This document shows positions 24,814-35,796 of a DNA stretch of 64,000 nt, one piece after another. Position numbers and translations under genes: made by a program. The notes beneath the pieces are model-generated. The model saw only the letters and a list, made by a program, of their open reading frames with translations. It searched no databases and had not been told where the DNA came from. The DNA comes from Tilletiaria anomala UBC 951 (Eukaryota > Basidiomycota > Exobasidiomycetes > Georgefischeriales > Tilletiariaceae), in the NCBI RefSeq assembly GCF_000711695.1, contig NW_013546953.1, positions 34,618 to 98,617 of the forward strand, written 5' to 3'. Position 1 is the first letter of the stretch. Every line of letters begins with the position of its first letter.

Positions 24814-27800
24814 CTAAGAAACTTGCAAATGCTCCCATCCGCGGGGTCCTCGCCAGCCCTTGTCCCCCGCCAAGAATCGATGCGTGCAGACCTGCGCGGC
24901 TGTTGGTCGGTCCTCTTTCTCGATGCAGAGACAGCGATGGATCAGATCGGCCGCGTCGATTAACTTGCCGCCACCGTCCGCCTGCCCGTCGTCCGACCCG
25001 TTTCGCGAGGGACTGCGCCGTGTCAGCCACTCGTCCGTGTCGCAGAGGTCAGCATCGGCGTTGGCGCTGGAGTCGCTGTTCTGCTGCTGCTGTTGCACCC
25101 AGTTGCCCATCATGCAGCGTTCTTCCAAAGCCAGGGCGGCACGCGAGCCGGACGCCAATCCGGCCACGGCCTCTTCGCCATTCCAGAAGGGGCATTCGCC
25201 GCACATTAGAACGTAAAGCACGACACCAAGAGCCCAGACGTCTTGCTCTTTACCCGAATACTTTTCGCCTTGCAAGATCTCGGCCGCGGCATAGTCGAGC
25301 GTCCCGCTGAACGTGTCGAACAGGCGTCCAGGCTTGATGTGTGCCGCACTGCCGAAGTCGATGATCTGCGCGTGCCCACGACCGTCGAGGATGACGTTCT
25401 CGTCTTTGATATCGCGGTGAACGATGTTGTGAGCGTGCAGGTATGCCAAGCCATCTGCCACCTGGCCGCAGATGCAGCGCACGTGACGGGCATCGAGTCC
25501 GTCCGGAGCGCCCTCCACAAAGTCGAACAAATCCTGTCCTTTGCCAAAGCAAGGCATGACGAGGTAGTAGAATTCGTGGTCTTCGAAAAATTCTAGCATC
25601 TGCGCAAGATTTGGATGCGCGGTGGCTGCCTCATTTGAAGCAGATTGCTGCCTCGCAGGCGTCCCCGGGAACAGTTTCTCAGGCGCCCATGCATCCAATT
25701 CTTTCGGCGCTTCGTAAGGCAATCGGCGCAGCTGATCCATGACGTGTATCTCGATCGGGATAGGCCCCAAGACGCGATGTCGTCTCCAGCAGTCGGCAAG
25801 AATTCGGCTCTTGATGATGTACTTGATAATGAACTCCTTTCCGTGCGGCTTTTCATCTGTGCCCTTCAGCTTGGCCTTCTTCACGAGCCCGTACGCGCCG
25901 CGCCCGATATCGCAGATGATGACAAAGTCCTGAATCGACCGCTGTTGGCCACTTGGGGGCGGCGGATAGCCGTACAAGGACCGTTGCTCAACACTCATGT
26001 CGAGGCGGCCAGCACGCGAAGGTGACAAGCGCATCGCTGGGTCTGCAACTTTGTTAAAGCGATCCGACGCGACATCGGTGAGAGATGGGTCAGCAACCTC
26101 GATGTTGAACTTGCGCGGTGACGATGACACGGACGTGATTGGCGTTGGACGTGACAGTTGCCCTTCAAGCTCTTTGCATGACATCACGCCCGGCACGAGA
26201 GAGACAGAAGTGCCCAACGGGGATTCATCTGTACGAGATCTTGCGCTGCTGCCAATGCGACTGCTGCTCAGGTGACGCTGCAGTTGCTCAAGAAGGCCGT
26301 GATCATCCTCGTCGGATCCGTCACTTTCCGAGGCGGCTCCGTCAAGGTCAAGCTCGGAAGGAGGACTTTGGACAAGCCTTCCCCCCGTTCTGGAGCTTCC
26401 CGTTGCAGTCCGACTGCGTGGCAGAGTTGGATTAACGCCTTGCTGAGCAAGAAACTGACTCCACTCCTGAGTGGTAGGTGTTCGAAGCATCGGCTTGTTG
26501 GCTGGAAGGCCGGACTGAGTGCCGCCCATCGATGGCCGACCTGACATCGTCAAAGCACTAAGCCGCTTGGTTTTGCGCGTAGCAGGTGTTGTGGGGCGGA
26601 CGAACGCTGCAGCTTCAGATTCCAGGGCATCGGCATTGTCTATCTCAGGGGTAGCCGCCACGGAACCCTCGTCCTGCTCCCTGCACGTCGCATCGGCTGC
26701 GGCACCGTCAGCTTCCTCGTCCTCCTGCACTGCCATTGAAGATGTCATGAGATCCCCAATCTCTGATAGAGAAGAGAGGGAAGTGAAGCCATTCCAGTCT
26801 GCAAATGCAGACCATGCTGCGCCAAAGACATTGCCAAGCGGCGAAGATGGTCCCGACGCCGGGCTCACATCTGCTACGCTGGTTGTCGCATTGCTGAGAG
26901 GAGCAGATGTCGAAGCTGTGCCAAGAAGAGACATGATCGGTCGAGCATTCAGTGCGGCAATCCATCCGGGCGATGCCAGAGCTGTGGAGCTCAAGAAGTT
27001 TCCAGGCGAGGGAGGGACACTGACACTGGTCGTAGCTCGTGTCCATTTCGCACTTGGACCCGAGCTCAACTCTGCGCCCGACATGGCAGTCGATTGTGAG
27101 CTGGTAGCCATCACTTTGGCTCTCGCTTCAAGCACACTGAAAGGGGCATTGTCAAAGTTGACCGGCTGCATCGCCTTCGCGCGCGCTGCAGCACGACCGC
27201 CACCCGCACCAGAGAAGGCAGTGAACAGGTCTGGCTGGCTCAGCATCTGCGACCGGGTACGCGACAGGAACACGCCGGTATGCCGTCGTTGGACGTGCTC
27301 ACCAACCCCTTCGGTAGTCCTCGCGGGAAGTCCTTGCGGCAGCGACGACGGCGAGGGCGACGGAAGCGGGAGCTGCTCGGCACTCAAACCAGTGAGCGAG
27401 TCTGCACTAGCAGTGTGCGAAGGCAAAGGGCCACTTTGTGCTGTGCTGTCAAAGAGTGGCTGACGCACGGTCGACGCCGCATCGTCAACCCTGGCAGATG
27501 GAGGCGACATGAGGAGCTTGACGGCCTCGCTGAGCCCCAAACCGTGACTGGCAGTCGGTGTCATGCTGGCATTGGTTGAGGGCGAGCGATGTAGGCTGTC
27601 CGAGTTGGGCGACAGAGATAGAGAATCCGGCGAGGGCGTCGATGCCGCTTCCGCTCCCGCTTGATGAGGCGATGCAGAGCACGCGGAGTCACGGAGCGAT
27701 CTCGCGTTGGGTGTCGAGAGCATACAAGTGTCAATTGAGGGGCGAGATAGCTTGGTCGATGGCGAAGCGAAGTCTGCTAATGCTGGCTGATTAGCAGCAT

Positions 27801-30390
27801 GCTCTATCACCTCTTGAGCTTCCTCGCCACCCCTCTGCTTGATGGGCGAGTCGCTAAGAGCGGGCGCGAGAGTGTCGCCACTAGCCGTATCGCTCACAGC
27901 ATTGCTGCTCCTGCTGCTCCGCTTCTCAGTGCTTCTCTCCCCTCTGACACTACTGTCCTCCACCAGGACGACCCCCGAGTTCGGGTGTCGGCTACTGGGT
28001 ACAGTGGGTGCAGCGACTGATGAGCCCGCACTTGCTGAGGTTGTGGCCGATTTGGGCTGCTGCTGCTGTGGAGAGATCGTGTGCAACAGGCTCTGGCTGA
28101 GCGCGCTGATGCCGATGCTGGAGATGCTGTCGCCCGAGAGGCGGCTGCCGGGCCGCGTGAGTGCGGTGGAAGCGGTGCCAGCGGAAGTAGCAGAGGCGGT
28201 CGACGAGTCAGAATGTGCCTGCGAAAGCAGCGACATGTGGCTGTTCACGCTGCCACCCGAGCTGCGGTGCGCCACGGCCGGACGCGAGGCATGTTGCGGC
28301 TGCTGCTGCTGCTTGTCCTTGCGTTCGTTCCCCTTTTGACCAGTGCCGCTGATGTCCTGTGCCTGTTGCTGCTGCAACTGCTTCTGCAAAGAACTGGCCC
28401 CCACCGAGGCAGGGACGTGCGAAGGCAACGCGGGGTCGTGCGCATCAGCTGCAGCCGAAGCTCTGCCTGCTTTTGAGAGCGAGGCTGATCCCGCAAAAGC
28501 GGCAAAGCTCGCGAGCGGGTCGACGTCGGCGAGGACGTCGATGCCGCCCTGGCGCACCCGCGGGCTGCCAATGCTCGCGATGCCAGCCGCGCGACCCCAG
28601 CTGCCTGCCCTCCCTAACGCACCCGCGCCCGAGCCAGAGGCGGAGGGGGACCCGGCTTCGCGCAGTGCGCTGATGCTGTCGCGCTGCTTCGGCCCATTGA
28701 CAATGCCACTGGATACCTGCGCGTTGGACGCGGAACGCTGGCGCGCTTGAGGCTGCGGCGCAGAGAATGACGTCCAGGACTGATGGGCCGAAGATCCATC
28801 CGCGCCGGCTCGCGCTTGCGAGCCAGAGGTGCGCCGAACGTCGAATTGCGCGAGTGGGTCGGTGTCTTTTTCCTCCTGCTCGTCGGTTTCTCTACGCGCC
28901 TGGGCGTCTACAGCCGTTCCCCTTTTTTCCTCGCTAGGCGTCGTGGGCGAGAGCAACGCGGGCGAGACGGCAAACCGGCCCGTGAAGCCAAACCTGCCGA
29001 GCAGGTCGAGCGATTGGTTCTGGGACCCGCCGCCTTCGTCAAGCCGGCGCATCGCTGCGCTGCGCCCATGCTCGTGCGCGTGATGCATGTGTCCATCCTC
29101 GCCGCCGCCCGACCCGCCCCAGCCCTCTTCGGGCGCAGGACTCGGCGGCCCGCTGCCCAAGTAGCACTCGTTCTTGTCCTCCTGGCCTCTCCCGTCGTCG
29201 TAGTTGTCGAGGAAGAGGCTCGAGCGCCGTCGCCCCCGCCGGCGGCTGCCCTCCTCGTCGGAAGACGTCGTGGCGGTGGAAAGCGTGCCCGTCATCATCG
29301 CGCGGCCGATGCGCGACTCGGCCAGCTCCTCCTGCTGCCGCGCCGCGAAGCGGTGCGGCAGCGGCGGCATCGGCGGTGACGGCGGCGAGCACAAGGAGGG
29401 GTGAGCGGTGGGGTCGGAAGGAGCGGTGGAGGGTCGCGAGGCGCGTGCATTGGCGTTGCTTGTCTTGCCGATTGCAAAGTCGGACAGGAGGAAGCGTGAA
29501 TGGCCCTCGGGCGTCAAGGGTGCATGCAGCTTAGTGTTGCCCTCTTCGTTGGGAGGCACAGCCAAGGGCAATGCGGAATGCGAGTGCAGTGCCGCTTGTG
29601 GGATGGCGACTCGCTTCTGCTCGAGATACCTCTCCTCCTGCTCCTTTCCACCATGTTCCCCATCAGCCAGCGGTGTCGCAGGCGCTTGATTCTGTACGAT
29701 GGTGTCCATGCTACCCTGATGCGGTGCGTGCGCGCTGCGCCAACCGGTGCCGAGCTCGGAAAAGCCAAAGGAGAAGCTGGCTTGTCTGTCCTGGCCACTT
29801 ATATCCCCTCTTGAGGGGCGATGCGGCGATGAAGCAGACCGGCAGGCAGAGGAGGAGGCCCGCGTAGAATCTGCATCGGGACGCAGGAGGTAGCTGTTGC
29901 TTCTGCTGCTGCTGCTGCTGCTGCTACTGCCCTTGATGTTCCCCTTGCTATTATCAACAAAGCTGCCGGTCGAGGAATGCTGCGAGAGCGCCGGTGACGT
30001 GGAGCCGGAGATGGGGAGGGACGATGGGGTCATCGAGAGTGATGAGCTAGCGCCATATCCGGAACCGGAGCCGAAGCCAGAGGCATGACTGTAGCCATAG
30101 CTACAGCCATGTCCGTAGCCATCTTCCGCCGTGCTGTGACTGCTGCTATTGTTACTACTGCCGTATTTGCTCGCATATACGCTGGAAGTCGGGGCCATGC
30201 CACGGCCTCCTTCCAAGGCGTCGCCACTGCCGCCCTGCAAGCCAGAGTGCGTTGGCGACATCCCGCTCGCGCTGCTGGTACTGCTACCAGCACCGCCGCT
30301 GCCACTGCCGTCCATAGTCCCCTGCCAGCAAGCGCGTGTTGTGGGTTCGGGCTCGAACGCGACCGAAGGCTGTATGCGTTCGAGCGGCAT
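24814..30390 (-). CDS. Large serine/threonine kinase, PAS-kinase (Psk1/2)-like
   Basis: Intronless reading frame of 1858 residues. The kinase domain occupies about residues 1481-1855. It has a glycine loop GRGAYGLV, the loop HRDIKDEN near 1657 and DFG near 1678. The stretch PIPIEIHVMDQL and the GTLDYAA activation segment resemble PAS kinases, which link nutrient state to glycogen and cell-wall metabolism. I do not recognise a PAS domain in the remaining 1480 residues. They are Ser/Gly/Ala-rich with poly-Ser and poly-Gln tracts and many Ser-Pro sites. The usual Ala-Pro-Glu motif reads Ala-Ala-Glu here. The ATG at 30390 is the first in frame. It overlaps many antisense frames caused by low complexity; these are shadows. 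Confidence 0.88.
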   Translation of the reverse strand: MPLERIQPSVAFEPEPTTRACWQGTMDGSGSGGAGSSTSSASGMSPTHSGLQGGSGDALEGGRGMAPTSSVYASKYGSSNNSSSHSTAEDGYGHGCSYGYSHASGFGSGSGYGASSSLSMTPSSLPISGSTSPALSQHSSTGSFVDNSKGNIKGSSSSSSSSRSNSYLLRPDADSTRASSSACRSASSPHRPSRGDISGQDRQASFSFGFSELGTGWRSAHAPHQGSMDTIVQNQAPATPLADGEHGGKEQEERYLEQKRVAIPQAALHSHSALPLAVPPNEEGNTKLHAPLTPEGHSRFLLSDFAIGKTSNANARASRPSTAPSDPTAHPSLCSPPSPPMPPLPHRFAARQQEELAESRIGRAMMTGTLSTATTSSDEEGSRRRGRRRSSLFLDNYDDGRGQEDKNECYLGSGPPSPAPEEGWGGSGGGEDGHMHHAHEHGRSAAMRRLDEGGGSQNQSLDLLGRFGFTGRFAVSPALLSPTTPSEEKRGTAVDAQARRETDEQEEKDTDPLAQFDVRRTSGSQARAGADGSSAHQSWTSFSAPQPQARQRSASNAQVSSGIVNGPKQRDSISALREAGSPSASGSGAGALGRAGSWGRAAGIASIGSPRVRQGGIDVLADVDPLASFAAFAGSASLSKAGRASAAADAHDPALPSHVPASVGASSLQKQLQQQQAQDISGTGQKGNERKDKQQQQPQHASRPAVAHRSSGGSVNSHMSLLSQAHSDSSTASATSAGTASTALTRPGSRLSGDSISSIGISALSQSLLHTISPQQQQPKSATTSASAGSSVAAPTVPSSRHPNSGVVLVEDSSVRGERSTEKRSSRSSNAVSDTASGDTLAPALSDSPIKQRGGEEAQEVIEHAANQPALADFASPSTKLSRPSIDTCMLSTPNARSLRDSACSASPHQAGAEAASTPSPDSLSLSPNSDSLHRSPSTNASMTPTASHGLGLSEAVKLLMSPPSARVDDAASTVRQPLFDSTAQSGPLPSHTASADSLTGLSAEQLPLPSPSPSSLPQGLPARTTEGVGEHVQRRHTGVFLSRTRSQMLSQPDLFTAFSGAGGGRAAARAKAMQPVNFDNAPFSVLEARAKVMATSSQSTAMSGAELSSGPSAKWTRATTSVSVPPSPGNFLSSTALASPGWIAALNARPIMSLLGTASTSAPLSNATTSVADVSPASGPSSPLGNVFGAAWSAFADWNGFTSLSSLSEIGDLMTSSMAVQEDEEADGAAADATCREQDEGSVAATPEIDNADALESEAAAFVRPTTPATRKTKRLSALTMSGRPSMGGTQSGLPANKPMLRTPTTQEWSQFLAQQGVNPTLPRSRTATGSSRTGGRLVQSPPSELDLDGAASESDGSDEDDHGLLEQLQRHLSSSRIGSSARSRTDESPLGTSVSLVPGVMSCKELEGQLSRPTPITSVSSSPRKFNIEVADPSLTDVASDRFNKVADPAMRLSPSRAGRLDMSVEQRSLYGYPPPPSGQQRSIQDFVIICDIGRGAYGLVKKAKLKGTDEKPHGKEFIIKYIIKSRILADCWRRHRVLGPIPIEIHVMDQLRRLPYEAPKELDAWAPEKLFPGTPARQQSASNEAATAHPNLAQMLEFFEDHEFYYLVMPCFGKGQDLFDFVEGAPDGLDARHVRCICGQVADGLAYLHAHNIVHRDIKDENVILDGRGHAQIIDFGSAAHIKPGRLFDTFSGTLDYAAAEILQGEKYSGKEQDVWALGVVLYVLMCGECPFWNGEEAVAGLASGSRAALALEERCMMGNWVQQQQQNSDSSANADADLCDTDEWLTRRSPSRNGSDDGQADGGGKLIDAADLIHRCLCIEKEDRPTAAQVCTHRFLAGDKGWRGPRGWEHLQVS

Positions 30391-32149
30391 CTTTGGTGTG
30401 CCTTGCCTGCGTTCGCCTGCGGGCGTGCTTGCAAAAAGGCGTGTATCACCAGATTACTTGGGCAAGAAGAGGTGCGACTAGCGAGCTGGGTCAGTCCAGG
30501 TCGAGCAAAAAGTGGGTGCGCCAAGATGAACGATTCGCTCCTTGTTTTCTTGGGGGTTATTCCCACTCACAGCAGAATCCTAGTTTATGTATTTTCTCTC
30601 GTCCTTTGTAGAAGTGCGGCAGCAAATGCTGAGCACGGAAGAACGTGCGGAAGTACTATGGAGGCCACAAGCGGAGCGAGCAAGGAGCCGGTTAGCATGC
30701 TTTGCTGGGTGCTTTCTGCCTCGCCTGGAGTGCGGAAAGGAGTCTTTCGACAGCGATACGTGCAGGGAAGTGTGCAGACGAGCTAGCACCACCCGACCAC
30801 CGAAGGAAGGAGAAGTGGAATAGACGCGTTTGGTCGGGGGGGGGTAACGAGAGCGTTGTGGTCTGGGTTGAGAGGCGCCGCTAAGTGAGAAGTAAGAGGT
30901 GGGCGCTCTCTACGGTACGATGCAAAGCAACGACCAAAGATCCCTTCCAGTGCCGCTGTGCGAGAACGGCTCGCCCCCAGGGTATGTCGTTGAAAGCAAC
31001 TCCAACTTGAATATCCATCGGAGCTGGTGCTGGTGGTTAACATTGTTATACGAGTGACAAAGGATCTGGCGCGAAAACGTGCAAGCCACTGGGCGTCGGG
31101 TGTGCTTGTGGTGGACTTGGCACGCATAACCCTACTTTAATTGCTCACCGCTTGAACTTTGGCCAAGCAGCGATTTACACAGCAAGATCGGATGACTTGC
31201 CTGCCACCAACCAAGGAGGATTGGTTCCAAAGATGCTTGGTCACTGATACCCTCTACGATTGCAACAAACAGATTGACTTGCATACGCTGCGAAGCGAAG
31301 CGAAACGAGGAACCGCAGCAGTCGTGTGGCATGCAGGGCTGTCCTGTAATAATAAGTTTGCGACGTCTGCGAGGCGGTAGTAGGACTACACCGCTGGAGG
31401 ACCGCATTCGCCCGAGTGGCTGCCTGGTAAACCGTCACTCGTCCCAACCGAGAAACGTCCAGTGGAGGTATTGAAAGGTATATTCCCTTTAGGACTTGGC
31501 ATATTTCCTGGCGGTGTTAACCGATCGCCTTTGCAGCCGCGCCCCTGCTTGTCTTACGCTTCCCCAGCGCAACCATCCACAACTAGGGTCGGTCCGCAGG
31601 AGAAGGCAGTGCTCATCACCTTTTTCCTTGGAGCGTGAACAAGTAGACGCATCTGCGGCGGGTTCTACGTCCGCCAAGGAGTTTAACCTCATTCCTTGCT
31701 TATCACTGCCCTCCTTGCACGTGTTGTATGAGCGGAGGATGAAAATGAGTACGAGCCGGTCACAAGGCCGGTGGACAACATTTTTCGACGCTCTAGTAGC
31801 CGCACTCAATAAGGGACCGGCTCCCAGCATTTCGGATTTTGACCGACGGAATCGGCGTCCCTGCAAAAAGGGCTCCAGGCTACACAGGTGCAGCCGTGCT
31901 CTTAATCCCCCTCCCGCACCACGTCGAGGTCACTAGTGGTGGGCGCCCAGTGGTGTTTGTCGGGAACAAAAGTGGGAGCACTACGGGCCTGCGGCGACGC
32001 TTGCACGTTGACCTCGCTGGGCCGTTCGGAGGAGTGAAGGCATACGGGCCGCCACTGTTAATGAAGCTAACGCCGATGCCGGCCTGCTCGGTAACGCACT
32101 GGCTCCAATCTTGAAATCTCCTCACCCACCTTTGCGATGATCTCACGCA
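30391..32149. other. Intergenic: kinase promoter and unassigned sequence
   Basis: Includes the promoter of the large kinase and a G-run near 30835. The part from about 31.1 kb on contains short open frames on both strands without recognisable motifs; given the adjacent reverse transcriptase fragment, some of it may be eroded transposon. Confidence 0.4.
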
Positions 32150-32345
32150 TCTGTCGCCTGTTGCATTGCATTATCACACACATCCAAAAATTGGGAGCAG
32201 AGAAGGCGAGTTGCCCTAGGTCGGTCATGCTGAAGGCACTTCCGAGCTATTGCTTCGCCGATATGTGTCGCTGCTCATGTGCGCCAACGATCACGAGGAG
32301 GTCCTCGGCGTAAACCGCGACGATGATCACAGCGCCTGCCGCCCT
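32150..32345 (-). mobile_element. Degenerate Ty1/copia reverse transcriptase fragment
   Basis: Read on the minus strand from about 32345 downward, one frame gives VIIVAVYAEDLLVIVGA. After an in-frame TAG near 32250 it gives LGSAFSMTDLGQL. Copia-type reverse transcriptases have a YVDD catalytic box followed 15-25 residues later by a FxMxDLG segment, and the spacing here agrees. The catalytic box reads YAED, so the enzyme would be dead. No LTR or integrase, and no other intact part, was found nearby, so this is an old remnant. Confidence 0.6.
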
Positions 32346-32747
32346 GCGGACATTAACGCATGGCTCCGATAGACATTAACAATAACCAAAGTGGTACAGT
32401 TAGAACTTGACCCTTGACCAGCCATTGCACCACTTCGTTTGCTGCCAATTCCTGGGATCTACGGACATGTACATAAGTATGCTCAGGGCACAACTACAGT
32501 TTCGAGGACCCCCTCTTCTCTTAGTAGGGCGGATAACCATGAACTGATATACGCAAATACCAAAATCAAAGCGTGCGCGCAGCGCGGAACACAGCATCCT
32601 CATCCTGCGGGTACTCTCTCGCATATCCTGTGCTGTGCGTTCTCAAGGTGCGGCGACGACGGACGACCGCACGCGCAAATACCGAGCAGCGGGTAGCATT
32701 GAGTAGCAGCTCTATGGTGCTCTGCATGCCTACATGTGCCGCTTGGT
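32346..32747. other. 3' flank of the biotin gene, nothing recognised
   Basis: About 400 bp without a supportable gene; possibly further remains of the retroelement. Confidence 0.4.
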
Positions 32748-35700
32748 TCATATGACGGCTTGTATCAAGCGCTGCTCTGCCTCGCGCAGCACATCGGCGC
32801 GCGTGTTCAGGCTGCACATGAGGTACACTACGTTGCCGAGCGGCCGCGCATGGATGCCCGCGAACAGCTGCTCCCCGGGCGCGCCAGCACCCGCTTTCGC
32901 CGCTGACGCAGACGCAGGCGGAGCCTTGCGCAGGGCTGAGACGACGTCGGCCGCAGCGTCGGACGTGTATCCGCGCGCGTCCGCGCTGCGCAGCTCGACG
33001 GCGAGGACGCATCCAAGCGCCATGGCGTTCTCGACACGCGCGGCGTGCGAGAGCTGCTGCACGGCGTCGGGGCACCAGAAGCTCCAGATGCGCGGCGGCG
33101 CTGCGGCCGTCGAGCGGTCCTGCGCGGGTGCGGGCGGTGGAGCGCGGCGGTGCCATGCGTGTTGCGCGGCGTCCCAGCTGCCACGGCGAACCATGTCGTC
33201 GAGCAGATCGATGGTCTCGTTGGCGACCTCGCAGCCGATCGGGTAAGCCGTGTAGCTATGCCCGTGCAGGAGCGCGTCGACCTTGCGCTCAGAGCGTGCG
33301 AACATGGCAAATATTGCCTCTGATGCGAGCGTGACGGACATGGGCAGCAGGCCACCAGTGAGAATCTTGGCGAGGCACGATATATCCGGGTGCACGCCGA
33401 GCAGCGCCGCAGGCGTGCTGAGGCCGAGGCGGTATAGGCCCGTGAATACCCTACAGTGGGAGGTGGCGGGGCATGCGTGCGTGCGCGGTGAGGAAACAAA
33501 TAGGAGGAACGCAGACAAACTCGAGACTCACTCGTCAAAGATGACTGGCAGGCCCGTCCAGTCGCTGAAGCCAGAAGCGTGTTTGGCGCGCGCAGGCACG
33601 CCTGCACCGGCGGCGCTCGCAAAGAGGTCCTCACTCTCCCTGACGACGTCGACGAGGCAGCGCTGGAAGAGCGGGTCGACAAAGACCATACCTCCGGCGC
33701 CCATGACGAGCGGCTCGAGCACAAGCGCGCCGAAGCGCCTGCGCTCGTTGTAGACGAGGTGCTGGAGCGTACTACGGATGCGTGTGCGGTACGTGTGCGT
33801 GAGCGGGTCGGACGCCAGGCGCGCGGGAACGTCGTAGATCTCCTGCAGGCTCGTGTACGTGTACGTTTGTGCGTTGCTGTGCTGCTGCGCGGGCGCCTCG
33901 GAGTGCTCGTGGACGCGAACGCGGGCGACGCCGTCGTTGAACTGCACGCTCGGCACGTCGAACCAAAAGCCGCGGGGGCGGTACCAGTCGACGGCGCTGC
34001 TGTAGGCGCTCGGCTGACACGCGTCCATCGCGCCGATCGTGTCGCCGTGGTAGCTCCCCTTGAGGCCGATGACCTCCCAGTCGCCCGAAGATGGTGGGGT
34101 GGAGGTGCGCGTATCAGGCGGCGCATAGCGCAGGCGCGTCGACGCAATGGCCATCTTGAGTGCGATCTCCATGCCGGTGCTTCCATCATCGCTAAAGTAG
34201 GCGCGGTCCGCCCAGCCACGCCCGGGCGCGGTCGTCATTGCCGCGGCGGAGGCCGGATCAGGCAATGCAGCAGGCGCCAGCTTGTGTTGATCGTCGAGCG
34301 CACCAGGCTGTGCACGGCGGCCAAGTAAGCGCTCCGCAAGGCGCACGGCGGGGGCGTGCGCGGCATTGGGAAAGATGACGTGGCCGTAGCGCGCGGCGGT
34401 GCGGGAAGCGGCGAGCGTCAGGCGCGGGTGCGCGTGGCCGACGCACTGCGTCCACCACGACGCGCTTCCATCGAGTGTTGGCTGCAGCAGGCGCTGCGCG
34501 GACGCAGGTGGAGGGGCGGCGAGCGTGTCGAAGCAGTCGGCGCTGGCCGAGTCGATGACAGTGACGTCGCGGTCAGACTTGGTGAGTGTATGCTGCGTAA
34601 AGGGCCACCAGACGCTCTGGCGTGTGCGCGAGGCGAGCGTGTGCAGCTCGGCGATACGCTGAGCATGGCGCATGCGCAGGTAGCTCACCACGCCCAGCAG
34701 GCCGCCAGGCGTCTCCTCGCTGCTGCTGTCACCTTCCAAGGCGGCAGACGAGCAGAGGGACGACGGACGGCCATGGACCAGGGAATGGTAGTAGGCGCGC
34801 ATTCGCGCGTCGTCCTCGGCCTGCGATCCGGCGCGTTCGGGCGGGGGGCCCCAGCGAGCGGCGGCAGCGTCGGCAGAGCCGCCGATGCCAAACACCCTGG
34901 TCTGCACGCCATCCCCGTATGCGCTGCTGCTGCTGTTTGTGCCGTGGAAGAGGTCGCGGAGGTAGCGCACGTTTCCCAGCTGGCCAGGCGCGGGGAAGAG
35001 GAGGATGGCCTGGACGTCGTAGCCGGCGAGCAGGAGGCTGTCGTACGCGGAGCGCGTCGTGCTGATTCCGCCGAGTGCGGCGCTGCCGATGAGGATCGTT
35101 GGCAGACGCAGCGGACGCAGCACAGCCGACAGCGATGTCCCCGCCGGCGAGGGTGAGTGGACGCCGCCGGCTGCCTCGACGTAGGCGACCGCGGGCACGG
35201 CATCTGTAGTAGCAGCGGCGGCCGTCGACGCGAGCCAGGCTGCTGCTGCAGCTGCAAGCTCGGCGTCGGTGGGTATGCTACTGCTGCTGGTTCCCGTTCC
35301 CGCATTGGCGGCGGCGGCGGCGGCGACGTGCGGGGAGAGCGGCAGAGGGAACGAGTGGAGCGTGGTGGTGTGCGTGCGCGGCGAGAAGCGGTGGATGTGC
35401 CTAGCCATCCACCGCGGGGGTTTGGTCGTTTTCAAACGCCGTGCGTTTACGTCAGCTTGCAACACACAAAAATATACACGCCTACGTAGCAGCACACACA
35501 CACCCTGCATCCCAGTCGCCGCGCGGCCCGGTCTGGACGGGCTTGAAATAGAATGTGCGCTCGCCGGGGAGAGCAGCAGCAGCTGGAGTAGCAGCAGGCT
35601 GGGAGAGCGGAAGCAGCTCACTGGCGATACAGAGTCCCGTCGCAAAGATCGTCTTGCCGACGTCCGTGTTGGCGCCAAAGATCTGTGCGAACGGGGGGCA

Positions 35701-35796
35701 GTGTGTCAGCCCAGCTCAACTCAGCAGTGGGAACTAAAAAAATAGGCGCGTGTGACGGACCTGGTGGACGCGCAGGTGCGTGTAGAGGTGCGCCAT
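32748..35796 (-). CDS. Bifunctional dethiobiotin synthetase / DAPA aminotransferase
   Basis: Fusion of two consecutive steps of biotin synthesis: the aminotransferase makes 7,8-diaminopelargonate and the synthetase closes the ureido ring. Exons: 35796-35761, 35682-35504, 35400-33532 and 33450-32748, giving 928 residues. The first 36-nt exon encodes MAHLYTHLRVHQ and joins to the P-loop GANTDVGKT. The synthetase half also has KPVQTG and PTILIGSAALGGIS. The aminotransferase half begins near VWWPFTQHT. It contains GSTGMEIALK, GSYHGDTIGAM and the PLP-lysine segment CLAKILTGG. The second intron's acceptor is uncertain: GCTAG before 35400 is used here, but a TTGCAAG site upstream is possible. Alanine-rich insertions make it longer than plant and Aspergillus counterparts. 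A minus-strand TATA-like run lies at 35927-35934. Confidence 0.92.

Noticed and set aside
26519-27463. 314-codon plus-strand frame antisense to the large kinase
   Set aside because: Arises from low-complexity Ser/Ala codons of the kinase; no domain and no promoter signal.
32828-34328. Long Arg/Ala-rich frames on both strands inside the biotin gene
   Set aside because: They are alternate-frame readings of exons that clearly encode the aminotransferase; composition is unnatural.
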